Assembly (NCBI GenBank): GCA_028565635.1
Contig: JAOXYB010037962.1
Coordinates: forward strand, 1-13,472
Source of the DNA: Phoronis ovalis
Taxonomy: Eukaryota; Phoronida; Phoronidae
Direction: 5' to 3'
DNA length: 13,472 nucleotides
Shown here: positions 1-8,224 of the stretch, in pieces
Position numbering within the stretch: the stretch's first letter is position 1
Layout of the letters: the number at the start of each line of letters is the position of its first letter
The notes under the pieces: model-generated
Told to the model about the DNA's origin: nothing
Seen by the model: only the letters and a program-made list of their open reading frames with translations
Databases searched by the model: none
Program-made: the position numbers and the translations under genes

Positions 1-76
1 TTGAGCTAATACATTTTTGAATTCATAGTTTGCTGTTTCTGTCAGTTATAAATCACTCTGTGTTTGGTTTAAATGC

Positions 77-135
77 TATATATATATAATATCACATACA
101 CATACACGCACACACGCATGCATGCACACACACGA
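77..135. repeat. Compound (TA)n / (CA)n microsatellite
   Basis: Six TA units at 77-88 are followed by an imperfect CA-rich tract at about 93-135, interrupted by CATACA, CGCA and GCATGCATGCA units. This is a simple-sequence repeat and is likely to vary in length between individuals. Confidence 0.85.
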
Positions 136-1022
136 CATTTAGACATTAATGTTTTTGGTTCAACAGATAGCACATAATGTATGCCCTACCTTGTCCACAA
201 AGTTCGATGTATTTAATGAAATGTTTAAAACTCTCTGAAGAAAATTAGGCACTTTTTAGTATTTATAGCCAAGGCTCTCTAACCTTCTATATTTTTCCTC
301 ACAGTTGCCCTTTTTATATAGACTGCAACTAATTTCAATTATTCCACTTCCCACAAGCCACATGTCATTAACAAAAGCCATATTTATAATATTTGCAAAA
401 ACACTCAAATTATTACTTATAAAATCAAAGAATCAAACAATTAACAATAAAATATTTCTTATTTTTCTATCAGAGAATATTATATACTGTTATCTAGCAT
501 GTGCTGGGCATCTTTATGTATTTTTGTTTATAGCTAGATATCAATTAGCTTCTTGTTTAATTTGTGGTTTCATATAATGTACATTTTTATGACCAAACTA
601 AAAATAACAAAAATAAGTAATAACCTTTAATAGTGTAATCTAAAATTAGAATTAAATGTTTATTTTGACAATTTTGACATCTTACCTCAGATTGTGTTCC
701 TAATAATGCTACCACATATGAATATAAAGTAAACTGCTTTCACTTCTTAACATAGAGTGTGACAATTTCAAAAATGTTTGAGTGGTCAAATATTACCTCA
801 ACTAGGTATATGCAAGTTAAAAATGGTGATACAATCAGCTTAAACATGTTGGTTAAAAAAAAATTACAACAGTCACAGCTGATAATTCAAGGTAACAGAC
901 AGATCCAAGAAACACTTATCACCAAGAAAAATCTTGATGCTATTTTACCCAGCCCATGGTTAGAGAGTTCAAAACAACTATTGATAACATGGGTAAACTA
1001 AAGATAAAGTTTAAGAATACTG

Positions 1023-1149
1023 TTCAATTTAAATACATTGAAGGATTATCAAAAAGCTATAGGATAAACACAGGTCAACATGAGAGACAAAGTAACAATC
1101 TACCATACCAACCCTAGCATAGCCAAATTCAATTTAAAAGCATTGAAGG
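1023..1149. repeat. Pair of 22-nt direct repeats, 105 bp apart
   Basis: TTCAATTTAAATACATTGAA continues GG at 1023-1044, and TTCAATTTAAAAGCATTGAA continues GG at 1128-1149. The two copies match at 20 of 22 positions. Each copy also contains an inverted pair, TTCAAT and ATTGAA. I saw no third copy and no similarity in the DNA between them, so this may be chance or the remains of a small duplication. Confidence 0.5.
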
Positions 1150-3397
1150 GCAACTTTTGTACTGTAATAAATGAAAAAGTTCATTTCTATGCTATGTGAG
1201 GATAATGAAACATTACATACGGAAACTGTGCAATATTTATTTTGTAAATTTTATTTGCAATTTCACACTATGTATTGATCAAAAAGCAGTTTTGAATCAG
1301 GTCTGTTTAAAATACAGGTATGTTAAAGTTTATTAATATATAATCACATACTGTACATGTTCAGAATCTATTGCCCTTATTTACTATTTATGCACAAATC
1401 ACATCTTAAGGAATTCCTTTTTCCTGCACATTTAGGAGCACAAATGGCAAAAATGAAACTGAAATATGATCTGAATCAAACTTTTACAAGAATAGATTTT
1501 TTAGAATTAAACAAAAAAGTACTAAGCGACACATACCACTGTACTCCAGAATGTTGCTTGGGTAACATTGGAGATTTTAGTAATATTTACTGACCTACTT
1601 TTGAAGGAGTATGATCAATAAAAATGTTCCCAGGTCTATATTGGGGATTACATACATGTATTTCAATCTGTGTTTTAGTAATTAAGATTGTAGCTACATA
1701 CAACTATCCTGTTTGGATCTGTACGGATTCTATCATCTTTCTGAATTTCCTTTTTTTCAATATCTAGCAGGCTATATCTCGAAGACATCGGAGGTACGGG
1801 TATAACACTTGAGATGTGACATCTTTAAGGTGGAAAGCCTTTTGGATTTGTAAATCTTAAACTACCACCTTTTCACAAATATACACTTCTGCACATCTAT
1901 CTACTCAGTTTGATTAAAAATTTAGAAAAAGAATTATAGCCAAATAGCAGTACATCTCGAGTCCTTAAGTACATGTCACACAAAAATAACTGCAAAACTG
2001 ACAACAACTGAGTAATATTGTATATATAACACTTAATAATATATTAATTGACTGAATTATTACATTTTTACACTGCATTAGTTCTGTTTATACTTAATTA
2101 TTAATCTTTTACATAGTTCAAGCACAGATGAATGTCAAGTGTTAAGTCAAACACACAACATATCACAAAAATGATAAAGTGTCTGCTCAACAAATTATTC
2201 ATGTTTCTAATCATTAATTATTACAATGACAGTTAATATTATGGTATCAAAATACCTCATGATAATGGTAGCATAAAATAGACAACAGTTCCTGTGCAGT
2301 TCAAATTTATTGTTGAACAAAGGATCTATAGATGCCAACTTGTGTACTGTGGTACGACATTTACACTTATTTGTATTTATACCATTGTTCAGAATTTCCA
2401 AAACTACCTCACAGATTGTTGCAAAAGTTTGGACTGTCCATGAATTGTTCTCATGTTATTTTGTTCAACATTTGGGTAGTTCCTTAAATAGTTTTAGATT
2501 TTGGATTGCTGTCACTATATCAGTAAAAAAAATTGCTATAGTTAGCTTGCTATTATTATTGCTCCAGCGGCACATATCTAAAAAAGTAGCATTCGGGTTA
2601 ATTAAGGTATCATGGGGGATGACATCACTTAACTGAATTCACAAATGACACATTATGCACATTAGTTCCAAGATTCTAGCCGATTTTAATAAACATTTTT
2701 CGACACTGAAGTCAATAAATAACATGTGATCAAACTATATGGTTGTTGAAACAGAATAAACAAGAAGTAGTACAATCTTACTTCTGAACAATTGATACTA
2801 AACCAGTGTAATTCCTTAATCAATAAGTTTGTTACATTTTGTAATGTTGCCTTTTGATTCAGATTAAATCGATTTAATAATTTAACATAATAGTAATGTT
2901 TGCTTACTGCCAGTCACAGATTTAAATCAACTCTCATGACCTGATTCAGTATATTTCAGGCAAATAATATGATGCATCTAAGATTTAAGCACTCCTTGAG
3001 AAAATATACCAGTCAAGTACAGTTGGGAGGCTGATATATATAAGTAAACACTTGTTACGAGGAGTTACTAAGGCTATAAGGCCTTTCATAATTTTCACCC
3101 CACACCTTCCCCAACACTATCTCGGACTAAAAACAATCCAGCTACAATTACTTCAATCATGAGATGTTCTATAAATAATGATTAAATGATGACAAGACCT
3201 TTGAAATCTTGGCTTGAAACTTATTGAACTAAAATAATAATTTTCTGTACTTGTCTACACCATGACTTTGTTAAGTGATAAAGCACTCAATGGAGGACAC
3301 GCATGGCTTAGGAAGATTCAGATCAAGTGTAATCTAATAAATAAGTACTAAAACTGTAAAAATAGTTTAAGAAAGAACTTTTAAAATAAATACAAAC

Positions 3398-3550
3398 CTG
3401 TCCAAGATTTATGAAGCCATGCTTTTTAGCAATTTCTTCGGCCGTTTTATGTCCTCCTTTGACTTCCACTGCCCAGTGATTCTTATATAATACTTCTCCT
3501 GTGATAAACGTTGACAAAATTTCCAAAAATATAAGTAGAGACAGGAACAT
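3398..3550 (-). CDS. Furin/PCSK5-like proprotein convertase, first coding exon (partial gene)
   Basis: This exon encodes the first 51 residues of a subtilisin-like proprotein convertase, a secretory-pathway Ca2+-dependent serine protease that cleaves precursors after basic residues. It opens at an ATG with A at -3. Residues 1-18 form a hydrophobic signal peptide (MFLSLLIFLEILSTFITG). The start of the inhibitory prodomain follows: YKNHWAVEVKGG, then IAKKHGFINLGQ. This matches the family pattern of NxWAV, a GG turn, A.xHGF.NLGQ, as in furin and PCSK5. The frame ends in codon phase 0 at CAG followed by a GTTTGT donor. The wording NHWAV and GFINLGQ is closer to PCSK5 and furin than to PC1/3 or PC2, but 51 residues cannot settle the subtype. 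The rest of the prodomain, the catalytic domain and the P domain are not found in the window. The gene is divergent from KGD4. Confidence 0.85.
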
Positions 3551-3789
3551 ATTGAATAAATTTAGATTCCAATGGTAACTTGTGTATCGAAATGTGACGC
3601 TCTCGATGTATCAATACCATTTAAAATTGTTCAGATTATCTTGTTAGTAGTAATTTCGGTGGGATGTCGTCTCCAGTCACTTCTTCTTCTTAATGTATCA
3701 TACTAAAAATTTCGAAACCACCATTATGATGGATTAACTAAGTATTTTGACGGAACTAAAAGTTTCGAATTTCGATACGTAGGCAGCTT

Positions 3790-3798
3790 ACCGGAAGT
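3790..3798. promoter_or_regulatory. ETS/GABP (NRF-2) consensus site
   Basis: ACCGGAAGT is the textbook GABP/ETS binding sequence. It lies 219-227 bp upstream of the KGD4 ATG and about 240 bp from the convertase ATG. GABP sites are classic elements of nuclear genes for mitochondrial proteins, which suits KGD4. The motif is seen directly; its use is inferred. Confidence 0.55.
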
Positions 3799-3819
3799 AG
3801 CATATCTTTCACTCCTGCT

Positions 3820-3832
3820 TGACCTTTGACCG
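3820..3832. promoter_or_regulatory. DR1 nuclear-receptor element
   Basis: TGACCTTTGACCG read on the minus strand is CGGTCA-A-AGGTCA, two hexamers spaced by one base. This is the DR1 layout used by HNF4 and RXR heterodimers. One half-site is perfect AGGTCA and the other differs only at its first base. It lies 22 bp from the ETS site on the KGD4 side. It is a motif match only. Confidence 0.5.
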
Positions 3833-3985
3833 TTTAGATTTGATAAATACTATTTGGAATGTAAAATAAAATTATATTGTGGAAATCCATCGCCTTGCTT
3901 TTCATTTGGAATCAAAAAAGAAATGTATTAAAAACATTTTTTCATAGAAAATCAGTTCTACGAGCTCATCAAGTAGAGCTCTTCT

Positions 3986-3993
3986 AATGGCGG
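3986..3993 (+). promoter_or_regulatory. YY1-like ATGGCGG motif that also contains an upstream ATG
   Basis: AATGGCGG at 3986-3993 resembles the AAGATGGCGGC site that sits at or just downstream of the start site of many TATA-less genes. If transcription starts upstream of it, the ATG at 3987 also opens a four-codon upstream ORF (ATG GCG GAG GTA TGA) ending 15 bp before the KGD4 start. Confidence 0.4.
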
Positions 3994-4016
3994 AGGTATG
4001 ATACCCAATCATCAAA

Positions 4017-4046
4017 ATGGCTTCCGCTGTAGGTCGAGCGATTCAG
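4017..4046 (+). CDS. KGD4: KGD4 exon 1 (codons 1-10)
   Basis: This exon codes MASAVGRAIQ and ends in phase 0 at CAG, followed by the donor GTAAAG. The start was chosen because it gives the conserved MASA N-terminus and a strong initiation context (AAAATGG). The longer overlapping frame opened by the ATG at 3998 is out of frame with it. Confidence 0.88.
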
Positions 4047-7000
4047 GTAAAGGTTTTTTTGTTGTTTCTCGTATATTTAGTAATGCCAGACACCACGCTG
4101 AAGTGCTTTTAATAGCAATATTATGCTGCATCTTATTCCGGTTGCATATCCATCTATACCAAGTTTTATTTGTTAGAGAAATGCAATTTCATGAGTTGAA
4201 AATTGGAGACGCTCCCATCTTGAAAAGTGGAATGCACTCCCGAAATAAGATAATATATTCTATAATACTGTAAAAAAGTTATATCCGCACCAAAGTTAAA
4301 TAGTTTTAAAAACCTAGACGTTGGGGATAAAGTTCTCTCTGGATCCGCTTACATCACCCATCATTGAATGATCAGTGGGGAAATACCCCAAAAAATCGGT
4401 ACCTGTGAGAGAGTGTGGTGAACTTCATTGAATATGCCGATCGGTATACACAGTTTGGACCGGTTACGTATTAGGTTCACCGCGGAGGGCTGTATCAATT
4501 GAGTGGAAAGCGGGTCTCCAATTTGCTTCTGTTGTGAAAGCATGAAAATGAAATCATAAGTAGTACTACAAAAAAGGTATGAAGTTCACAGAAACCAGTA
4601 TTAAATAATTATTATGTTAATTTTTAAAAAATGTGATTTACTCAAATAAATTGTTCTATGGGAATAATGTGCATGCTAGAGCCACCTCTGATCCTGAATG
4701 TGCAGTATGGTTTCAAACGAATATACTGAATCGATGTGCGCGCATCGACCGTGAATGAAACTAGCAAAATTTGGCTCATACCGGTACACTGCGGGATATA
4801 TCGGAATACTCAATCAAGTTCACCCAGAGATACTTGCCAAAAATTGAACCCTCTAGCGCAAGTGTTGGTGATTATTAAATCTTTTTGCCCATGGTATCAA
4901 GCACTTAGTCTGGCTTTAGTTTAGGACTATGGGGGTGAAGTATGCATTTAGGACCTATTTCCAAACACTATGTTCATGCCCCTAGAGGTTTCTTGGTTAT
5001 ATTTTGAGGTGGGGATATGCTGCTGAGTGTAAACTTTTTGGTCCAACTTTATACCAAAATGTGGAAATTTATATTCAAAATACTGTTATTTGTTTTGTAA
5101 AAATGATATTATATACTATTTTCTATGAAAAGTAGACCCAAAGTACACCTTTCCAAAGGAATTTATGACTAGAGCTCAAAGCTATTATTCCTAAGATATA
5201 CTACAGGGATATAAAAAGTATCCCAAAGTATGCCAGAAATTTGTCAAAAAAGTACTCAGAGCCAGCAACACATCCCCATCAACCCCATACAATTAAGAAA
5301 AGGCTTCGGTTCATGCATGGATACCTATCTTGCCTACAAGTGCTACCCTGCGGTCTATGCTCATCACAGTACCTACTTCAAATAGATATATTTTTAGAGA
5401 TTATTGGGGCTGTTGCAGCGTTCTCCCAAGCCTTCAACTAATTCAACAACGCATTGTAACACAGAAGCTCTTGCACTTAGCTCTAATAATAACATATCTG
5501 TGATCCAAAGTAAATCTACAAACATCAATGATTTTAGTCAACAACCAGATTTGTCAAATACTTCTAAAGTACTCAACACATTTCAGGCAAGTAACATAAG
5601 GAGACATTTCTATATTACGGTGTGTCTCTATTCTATTTTTGAATCTTTAAACTTGCCTCCATAAAAGTACATTGCATGCAAGCTCTTCTGTGTTTCTGTT
5701 GCTTTCTGATTTTATTTTATCAGATGTTAAGTAGTACAAGCGTACCTATCCAGTGTGGACTTGAACCATCAATCCTCAATCGTGTGCTTGTTTCCTCTCA
5801 TGTGAAAGCTTTTTCCGCATTTCACACCGACTGTTCGAGTAGGAGGAATTTTTATGCGAAAATTAGAAAAAGTGTTTGCATGGGAGTAAACAGGCATGCG
5901 AGTGAAGATTAACGGTTCATGTCCACTCTGTGATTGTTAGGTAGGCCTGATGTATAAAATGTATATTTTATTGGATAATCAGTTGAACTGTCATATGATG
6001 AATTTCAAGCAATACTCAAGCATGTTAAAATTACCACGACTAGTGGTACTTCGTACATGCTTCGATTTTGATACTGTGTGTGTACGTATCATAGTAATGT
6101 TTTATGTTCCAAGCGTTTTTACGGTCCATATAATTTCTTTTTCTTTAATGTAAATTCCATTATCAATAACAATATTCAATTGGTCTACATTGAAATTTCG
6201 ATCAAAGATTTTTGGCACCGAGATGGTTTAAAGTTAAAACTTTGTAGTCACCTGACAGATGCAGGACACTGGCAGCTCAGGTATATAGGATCACACTGAT
6301 ATCCTAGACTATATTCTTATGGTATTAGAAAATTGCAATGTATCATACGGCAAACAAAAGTTTCATTTGTTGCTTTCTTCTCTTACAGAGTGTTAAGTCT
6401 CATATGCCACTTATCAAGTTTCCAAACAGAAAAAATGGTAGTTTTCAAGGTAAATTGTTTGTAGTTCTTTGTTCCAGGTGTGAAGACCGCAATATGTTTG
6501 TAACGGCATAAATATCACATATTCTTAGACTAGCTTGTCAGAGTATTTTGTGTGATTATATATACATGATATAAATTTGTTCTTTATTGTTATTGCTGGT
6601 CATAATACAAAATTTAGAATATTACTAAAAATTGTAATTCTTTATTTCTTCATGTAAGTTTTGTCCTTCTAAAAATTATAATTGTGGACTAGTTTTGCAG
6701 ATAAAAAACTTGAAAGTTTGTTATGATAAGCTATTTGTACATCTGTGTTAAACTCTGTCATTCCAGTTTCCCAGAACACGCCAGCACTGGTGACACCTGG
6801 TGGTGCATCATCCAGTAATAAACCTTCGATTGGTTTCACGCCTCGCGGCTCTGGTATAGAAGAATATTTATTACCTGCTAAATATCATAGAAAACCTTTA
6901 GACCAGTTAGAAATTGAATATATTCAGGTTAGTTTTCAAATTATTAATGTAAATTAAAGTACTGTCAAAGACTAGCATGATTTTATTCAAGATTTTTAGA

Positions 7001-7273
7001 AATTTAATAAACGAACTGGAGATCCAAAGTTTAAATGTAAAACTGTGACAATTGATGTCTCGTTGCAAATCAGGATAATTATGTGTTTCTATTAGGTTAA
7101 TGATGGGGTCAATTTTGATTAGTTTGTAAGAATGTCCAATAAATTTTAATAAAGTTATGATTTTTTTTGTAAATTATGAGATTCTAAAAACAAGTGTACT
7201 TAAAATAAATATATTTGAAAAATGTTTTCGTTTTTAACAGACCTTTTCTTTTTAGCGTGGCGGACCTGAATAG
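4017..7273 (+). CDS. KGD4: KGD4/MRPS36, 2-oxoglutarate dehydrogenase adaptor subunit (complete, four exons)
   Basis: Joining 4017-4046, 6389-6449, 6767-6927 and 7256-7273 gives an 89-residue protein with all splice phases matching. The family, first described as mitoribosomal protein S36, is now known as a small adaptor that holds the E3 dihydrolipoamide dehydrogenase on the E1-E2 core of the mitochondrial 2-oxoglutarate dehydrogenase complex. In the sequence, MASAVGRAIQ at the start suits mitochondrial import and matches the MASASR.VQ start of vertebrate proteins. HMPLIKFPNRK at residues 15-25 matches HTPLIRFPDRR. The C-terminal LPAKYHRKPL, then EIEYIQ and RGGPE, matches LPQKYRRKL, EMEFIQ and RGGPE. 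The Ser/Pro/Gly-rich middle is unconserved, as usual. The length is a little under the human protein (about 103). The ATG has A at -3 and G at +4, a strong context. Intron 1 is 2.3 kb; the others are about 0.3 kb. Confidence 0.93.
4321..4543. repeat. Candidate interspersed repeat (unclassified)
   Basis: This block stands out from the surrounding AT-rich intron: 28 of the 60 bases in 4321-4380 are G or C. It contains short palindromes: TCATTGAATGA, GGGG-AAATA-CCCC, GGTACC and CCGATCGG. The left part has GGATCCGCTT and the right part AAGCGGGTCT, which are imperfect inverted partners (AAGCGG shared). That would fit a small non-autonomous DNA element, but no clear terminal repeats or target-site duplication are visible. 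The open frame on the minus strand across it has no recognisable protein similarity. Confidence 0.35.
4731..4748. repeat. Inverted repeat / hairpin TCGATG-TGCGCG-CATCGA
   Basis: The arms TCGATG and CATCGA flank a six-base TGCGCG centre, so nearly the whole 18 bp is palindromic. It is GC-rich in an AT-rich intron and sits in another GC-richer patch (about 4680-4870). Its function is unknown. Confidence 0.5.
5398..5586 (+). other. Possible exon in KGD4 intron 1 (63 open codons, GC donor)
   Basis: The stretch is open for 63 codons between a pyrimidine-rich acceptor (TATATTTTTAG) and CAG followed by GCAAGT. The latter is the consensus for the rare GC-AG intron class. The translated residues are rich in Ser, Asn, Thr and Gln (for example KPSTNSTTHCNTEAL and SSNNNISVIQSKST), a bias more like a disordered protein segment than random AT-rich intron. 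Both ends are in phase 0, so it could join KGD4 exon 1 to exon 2 in frame, or pair with the candidate at 5724-5912. I recognise no protein family, and insertion would split the conserved KGD4 N-terminus. It may equally be a chance open frame or a pseudoexon. Confidence 0.2.
5724..5912 (+). other. Possible terminal exon in KGD4 intron 1 (62 codons plus stop)
   Basis: A long pyrimidine tract ending in TTTTATTTTATCAG at 5723 would make a strong acceptor. The following frame is open in phase 0 from ATG TTA AGT to TAA at 5910-5912. It is less AT-rich than its surroundings. Joined to 5398-5586 through a 137-bp intron it keeps one open frame. The residues (SVPIQCGLEPSILNRV, then SRRNFYAKIRKSVCMG) match nothing I know. 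Against it, the minus strand here carries a tRNA B-box-like sequence at 5757-5767, so the block may be a decayed SINE instead. Confidence 0.18.
6389..6449 (+). CDS. KGD4: KGD4 exon 2
   Basis: It follows the acceptor TTCTCTTACAG, starts in phase 0 and ends after one base of a split Val codon before the GTAAAT donor. It encodes SVKSHMPLIKFPNRKNGSFQ, the conserved N-terminal block of the family (H.PLI.FP.R). Confidence 0.9.
6450..6766 (+). other. KGD4: KGD4 intron 2
   Basis: A 317-bp AT-rich GT-AG intron (GTAAAT to CATTCCAG). I see nothing else in it. Confidence 0.9.
6767..6927 (+). CDS. KGD4: KGD4 exon 3
   Basis: This exon completes the split Val codon and carries the variable Ser/Pro/Gly-rich linker (TPALVTPGGASSSNK) followed by the conserved helix region LLPAKYHRKPL and EIEYIQ. 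It ends in phase 0 at CAG before the GTTAGT donor. In the yeast and animal proteins this C-terminal part is the segment that contacts the dehydrogenase core. Confidence 0.92.
6928..7255 (+). other. KGD4: KGD4 intron 3
   Basis: A 328-bp AT-rich intron with donor GTTAGT. Two AG acceptors lie 15 bp apart at its end: TTTTTAACAG (to 7240) and TTTTCTTTTTAG (to 7255). Only the second gives the conserved C-terminus. Confidence 0.88.
7256..7273 (+). CDS. KGD4: KGD4 exon 4 (RGGPE and stop)
   Basis: The coding part is only CGT GGC GGA CCT GAA TAG. It supplies the last five residues, RGGPE, which are invariant in animal KGD4/MRPS36 after the ..E.IQ motif. The exon would be missed by most ab initio gene finders. 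The rest of the exon is 3' UTR. Confidence 0.9.
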   Translation, partial: RGGPE

Positions 7274-7456
7274 GATCAATTAGACAACAGGAATAGAATT
7301 TACAATGTTACTATATGGAGTGTCTTAACCTATTTATATGAATGTATAAAACTATTCAAGTAGTCATATACAAGACATTAAAATTAGTAAATAGATATTA
7401 ACCATCAATATGACATGGTCAGTTGCAGCAAGATGGTTTACTTAAATCCTTCAAGA

Positions 7457-7462
7457 AATAAA
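7457..7462 (+). terminator. Candidate KGD4 poly(A) signal AATAAA
   Basis: This is the first canonical AATAAA after the KGD4 stop codon, 184 bp downstream. A variant ATTAAA at 7377-7382 and another AATAAA at 7806-7811 are alternatives. In such AT-rich DNA the hexamer is common, so use is uncertain. Confidence 0.4.
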
Positions 7463-8224
7463 TGTTGTGCAACATTTGGAAAAGCAATTTCCAGGAACTG
7501 AAAATGCAGAGATTATACAGTGCTTATAACCAACCAGTAGTGTGTTCTCTGATAGCAAACAATAACAGCAAGCTGGTGTGATCCTTTTGGATTTGTTGAA
7601 GGAAGTTCGTAGTGTAATAACACTTCCATACTAATGTCTGAGTTACATAGGCAAAATATTGTGTAGCACATTATAAACAGTTCAGAAATGTCTTTATATT
7701 GAATCTATACATGTTTCGGTATTAATCCAGTTTACTGCTGTTTTTTTTGTTGAAAAAAAATCATATTAATTTGTAATTAATTATCTTAAGTTCAGAACTG
7801 CAGATAATAAAATGAATTTTAAGTGACTCCCATTTATTGTCATAGAATTCATAAAATTTTGGCACAATTGTTTTTTTCATCAGAGAAGCAGTGACTCTAT
7901 ATTCCCTTTAGTTCCGTAGCTGTTGAGAAGCACCAGTATGTTCATCTGGAATGTCCTTTTAAACTGTACAACAAGATCCCAACTAGTACATGTCACGGGG
8001 GGAACAGCATAATGTAAGATACTATGGGAAGTCTCTCTCACATGTACTGCTAAAAAGTACCAGCTGTTTACAGCTTCATACGTTGGACGAGAACTCTTTT
8101 GCTGCTTAGGATATAATTCAAGATCAAATTTACAGACTTTTATTAATAAACTGAGAATGTTGCAATTTAGTTTTATTGGGAATTGACTACTTGTTGACAA
8201 TAGTTTTATTATGTGCTATGTATT

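Larger units (their letters stand above)
1..3397 (-). other. First intron of the convertase gene (partial), no exon recognised
   Basis: This stretch lies downstream, on the minus strand, of the convertase first coding exon and starts with its GT donor (GTTTGT at 3397 going down). I looked for the next convertase exon, which in furin/PCSK5 begins with a DYYHF-type motif, and did not find it on the minus strand. The intron therefore probably extends past position 1. The open frames here are short, AT-rich and resemble nothing I know. Contents worth noting are a TA/CA microsatellite at 77-135, a 22-nt direct repeat at 1023 and 1128, and a GC-richer island near 3050-3135. It could also hold a regulatory element or an exon of an unrelated gene that I do not recognise. 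Confidence 0.55.
3551..4016. promoter_or_regulatory. Shared divergent promoter region between the convertase and KGD4
   Basis: The start codons of two divergent genes are 466 bp apart, so both promoters and both 5' UTRs must fit here unless there are upstream non-coding exons. The interval is richer in CpG than the flanking introns. It holds an ETS/GABP consensus, a DR1 nuclear-receptor site and a YY1-like motif, and I see no convincing TATA box. TATA-less divergent promoters with ETS and YY1 sites are typical of housekeeping genes. Transcription start sites cannot be placed from sequence alone. Confidence 0.6.
4047..6388 (+). other. KGD4: KGD4 intron 1
   Basis: This intron runs from the GTAAAG donor to the TTCTCTTACAG acceptor. 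It holds a GC-richer block at 4321-4543 that looks like an old interspersed repeat, a hairpin at 4731-4748, and two open stretches with splice-like borders at 5398-5586 and 5724-5912. Nothing else in it is recognisable. Confidence 0.85.

Noticed and set aside
759-1001. Plus-strand open frame of 80 codons in the convertase intron
   Set aside because: It begins at GTG rather than ATG and has no recognisable similarity or exon-like borders.
3998-4273. Open frame of 91 codons on the plus strand starting at ATG 3998
   Set aside because: It runs through KGD4 exon 1 in another frame and into the intron. In spliced mRNA it ends soon after the exon 1-2 junction, so it is treated only as an upstream ORF.
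7880-8200. Minus-strand open frame of 106 codons between KGD4 and GBA2
   Set aside because: No recognisable motif or family, no clear splice borders or promoter, and an AT-rich composition in which a frame of this length can occur by chance.
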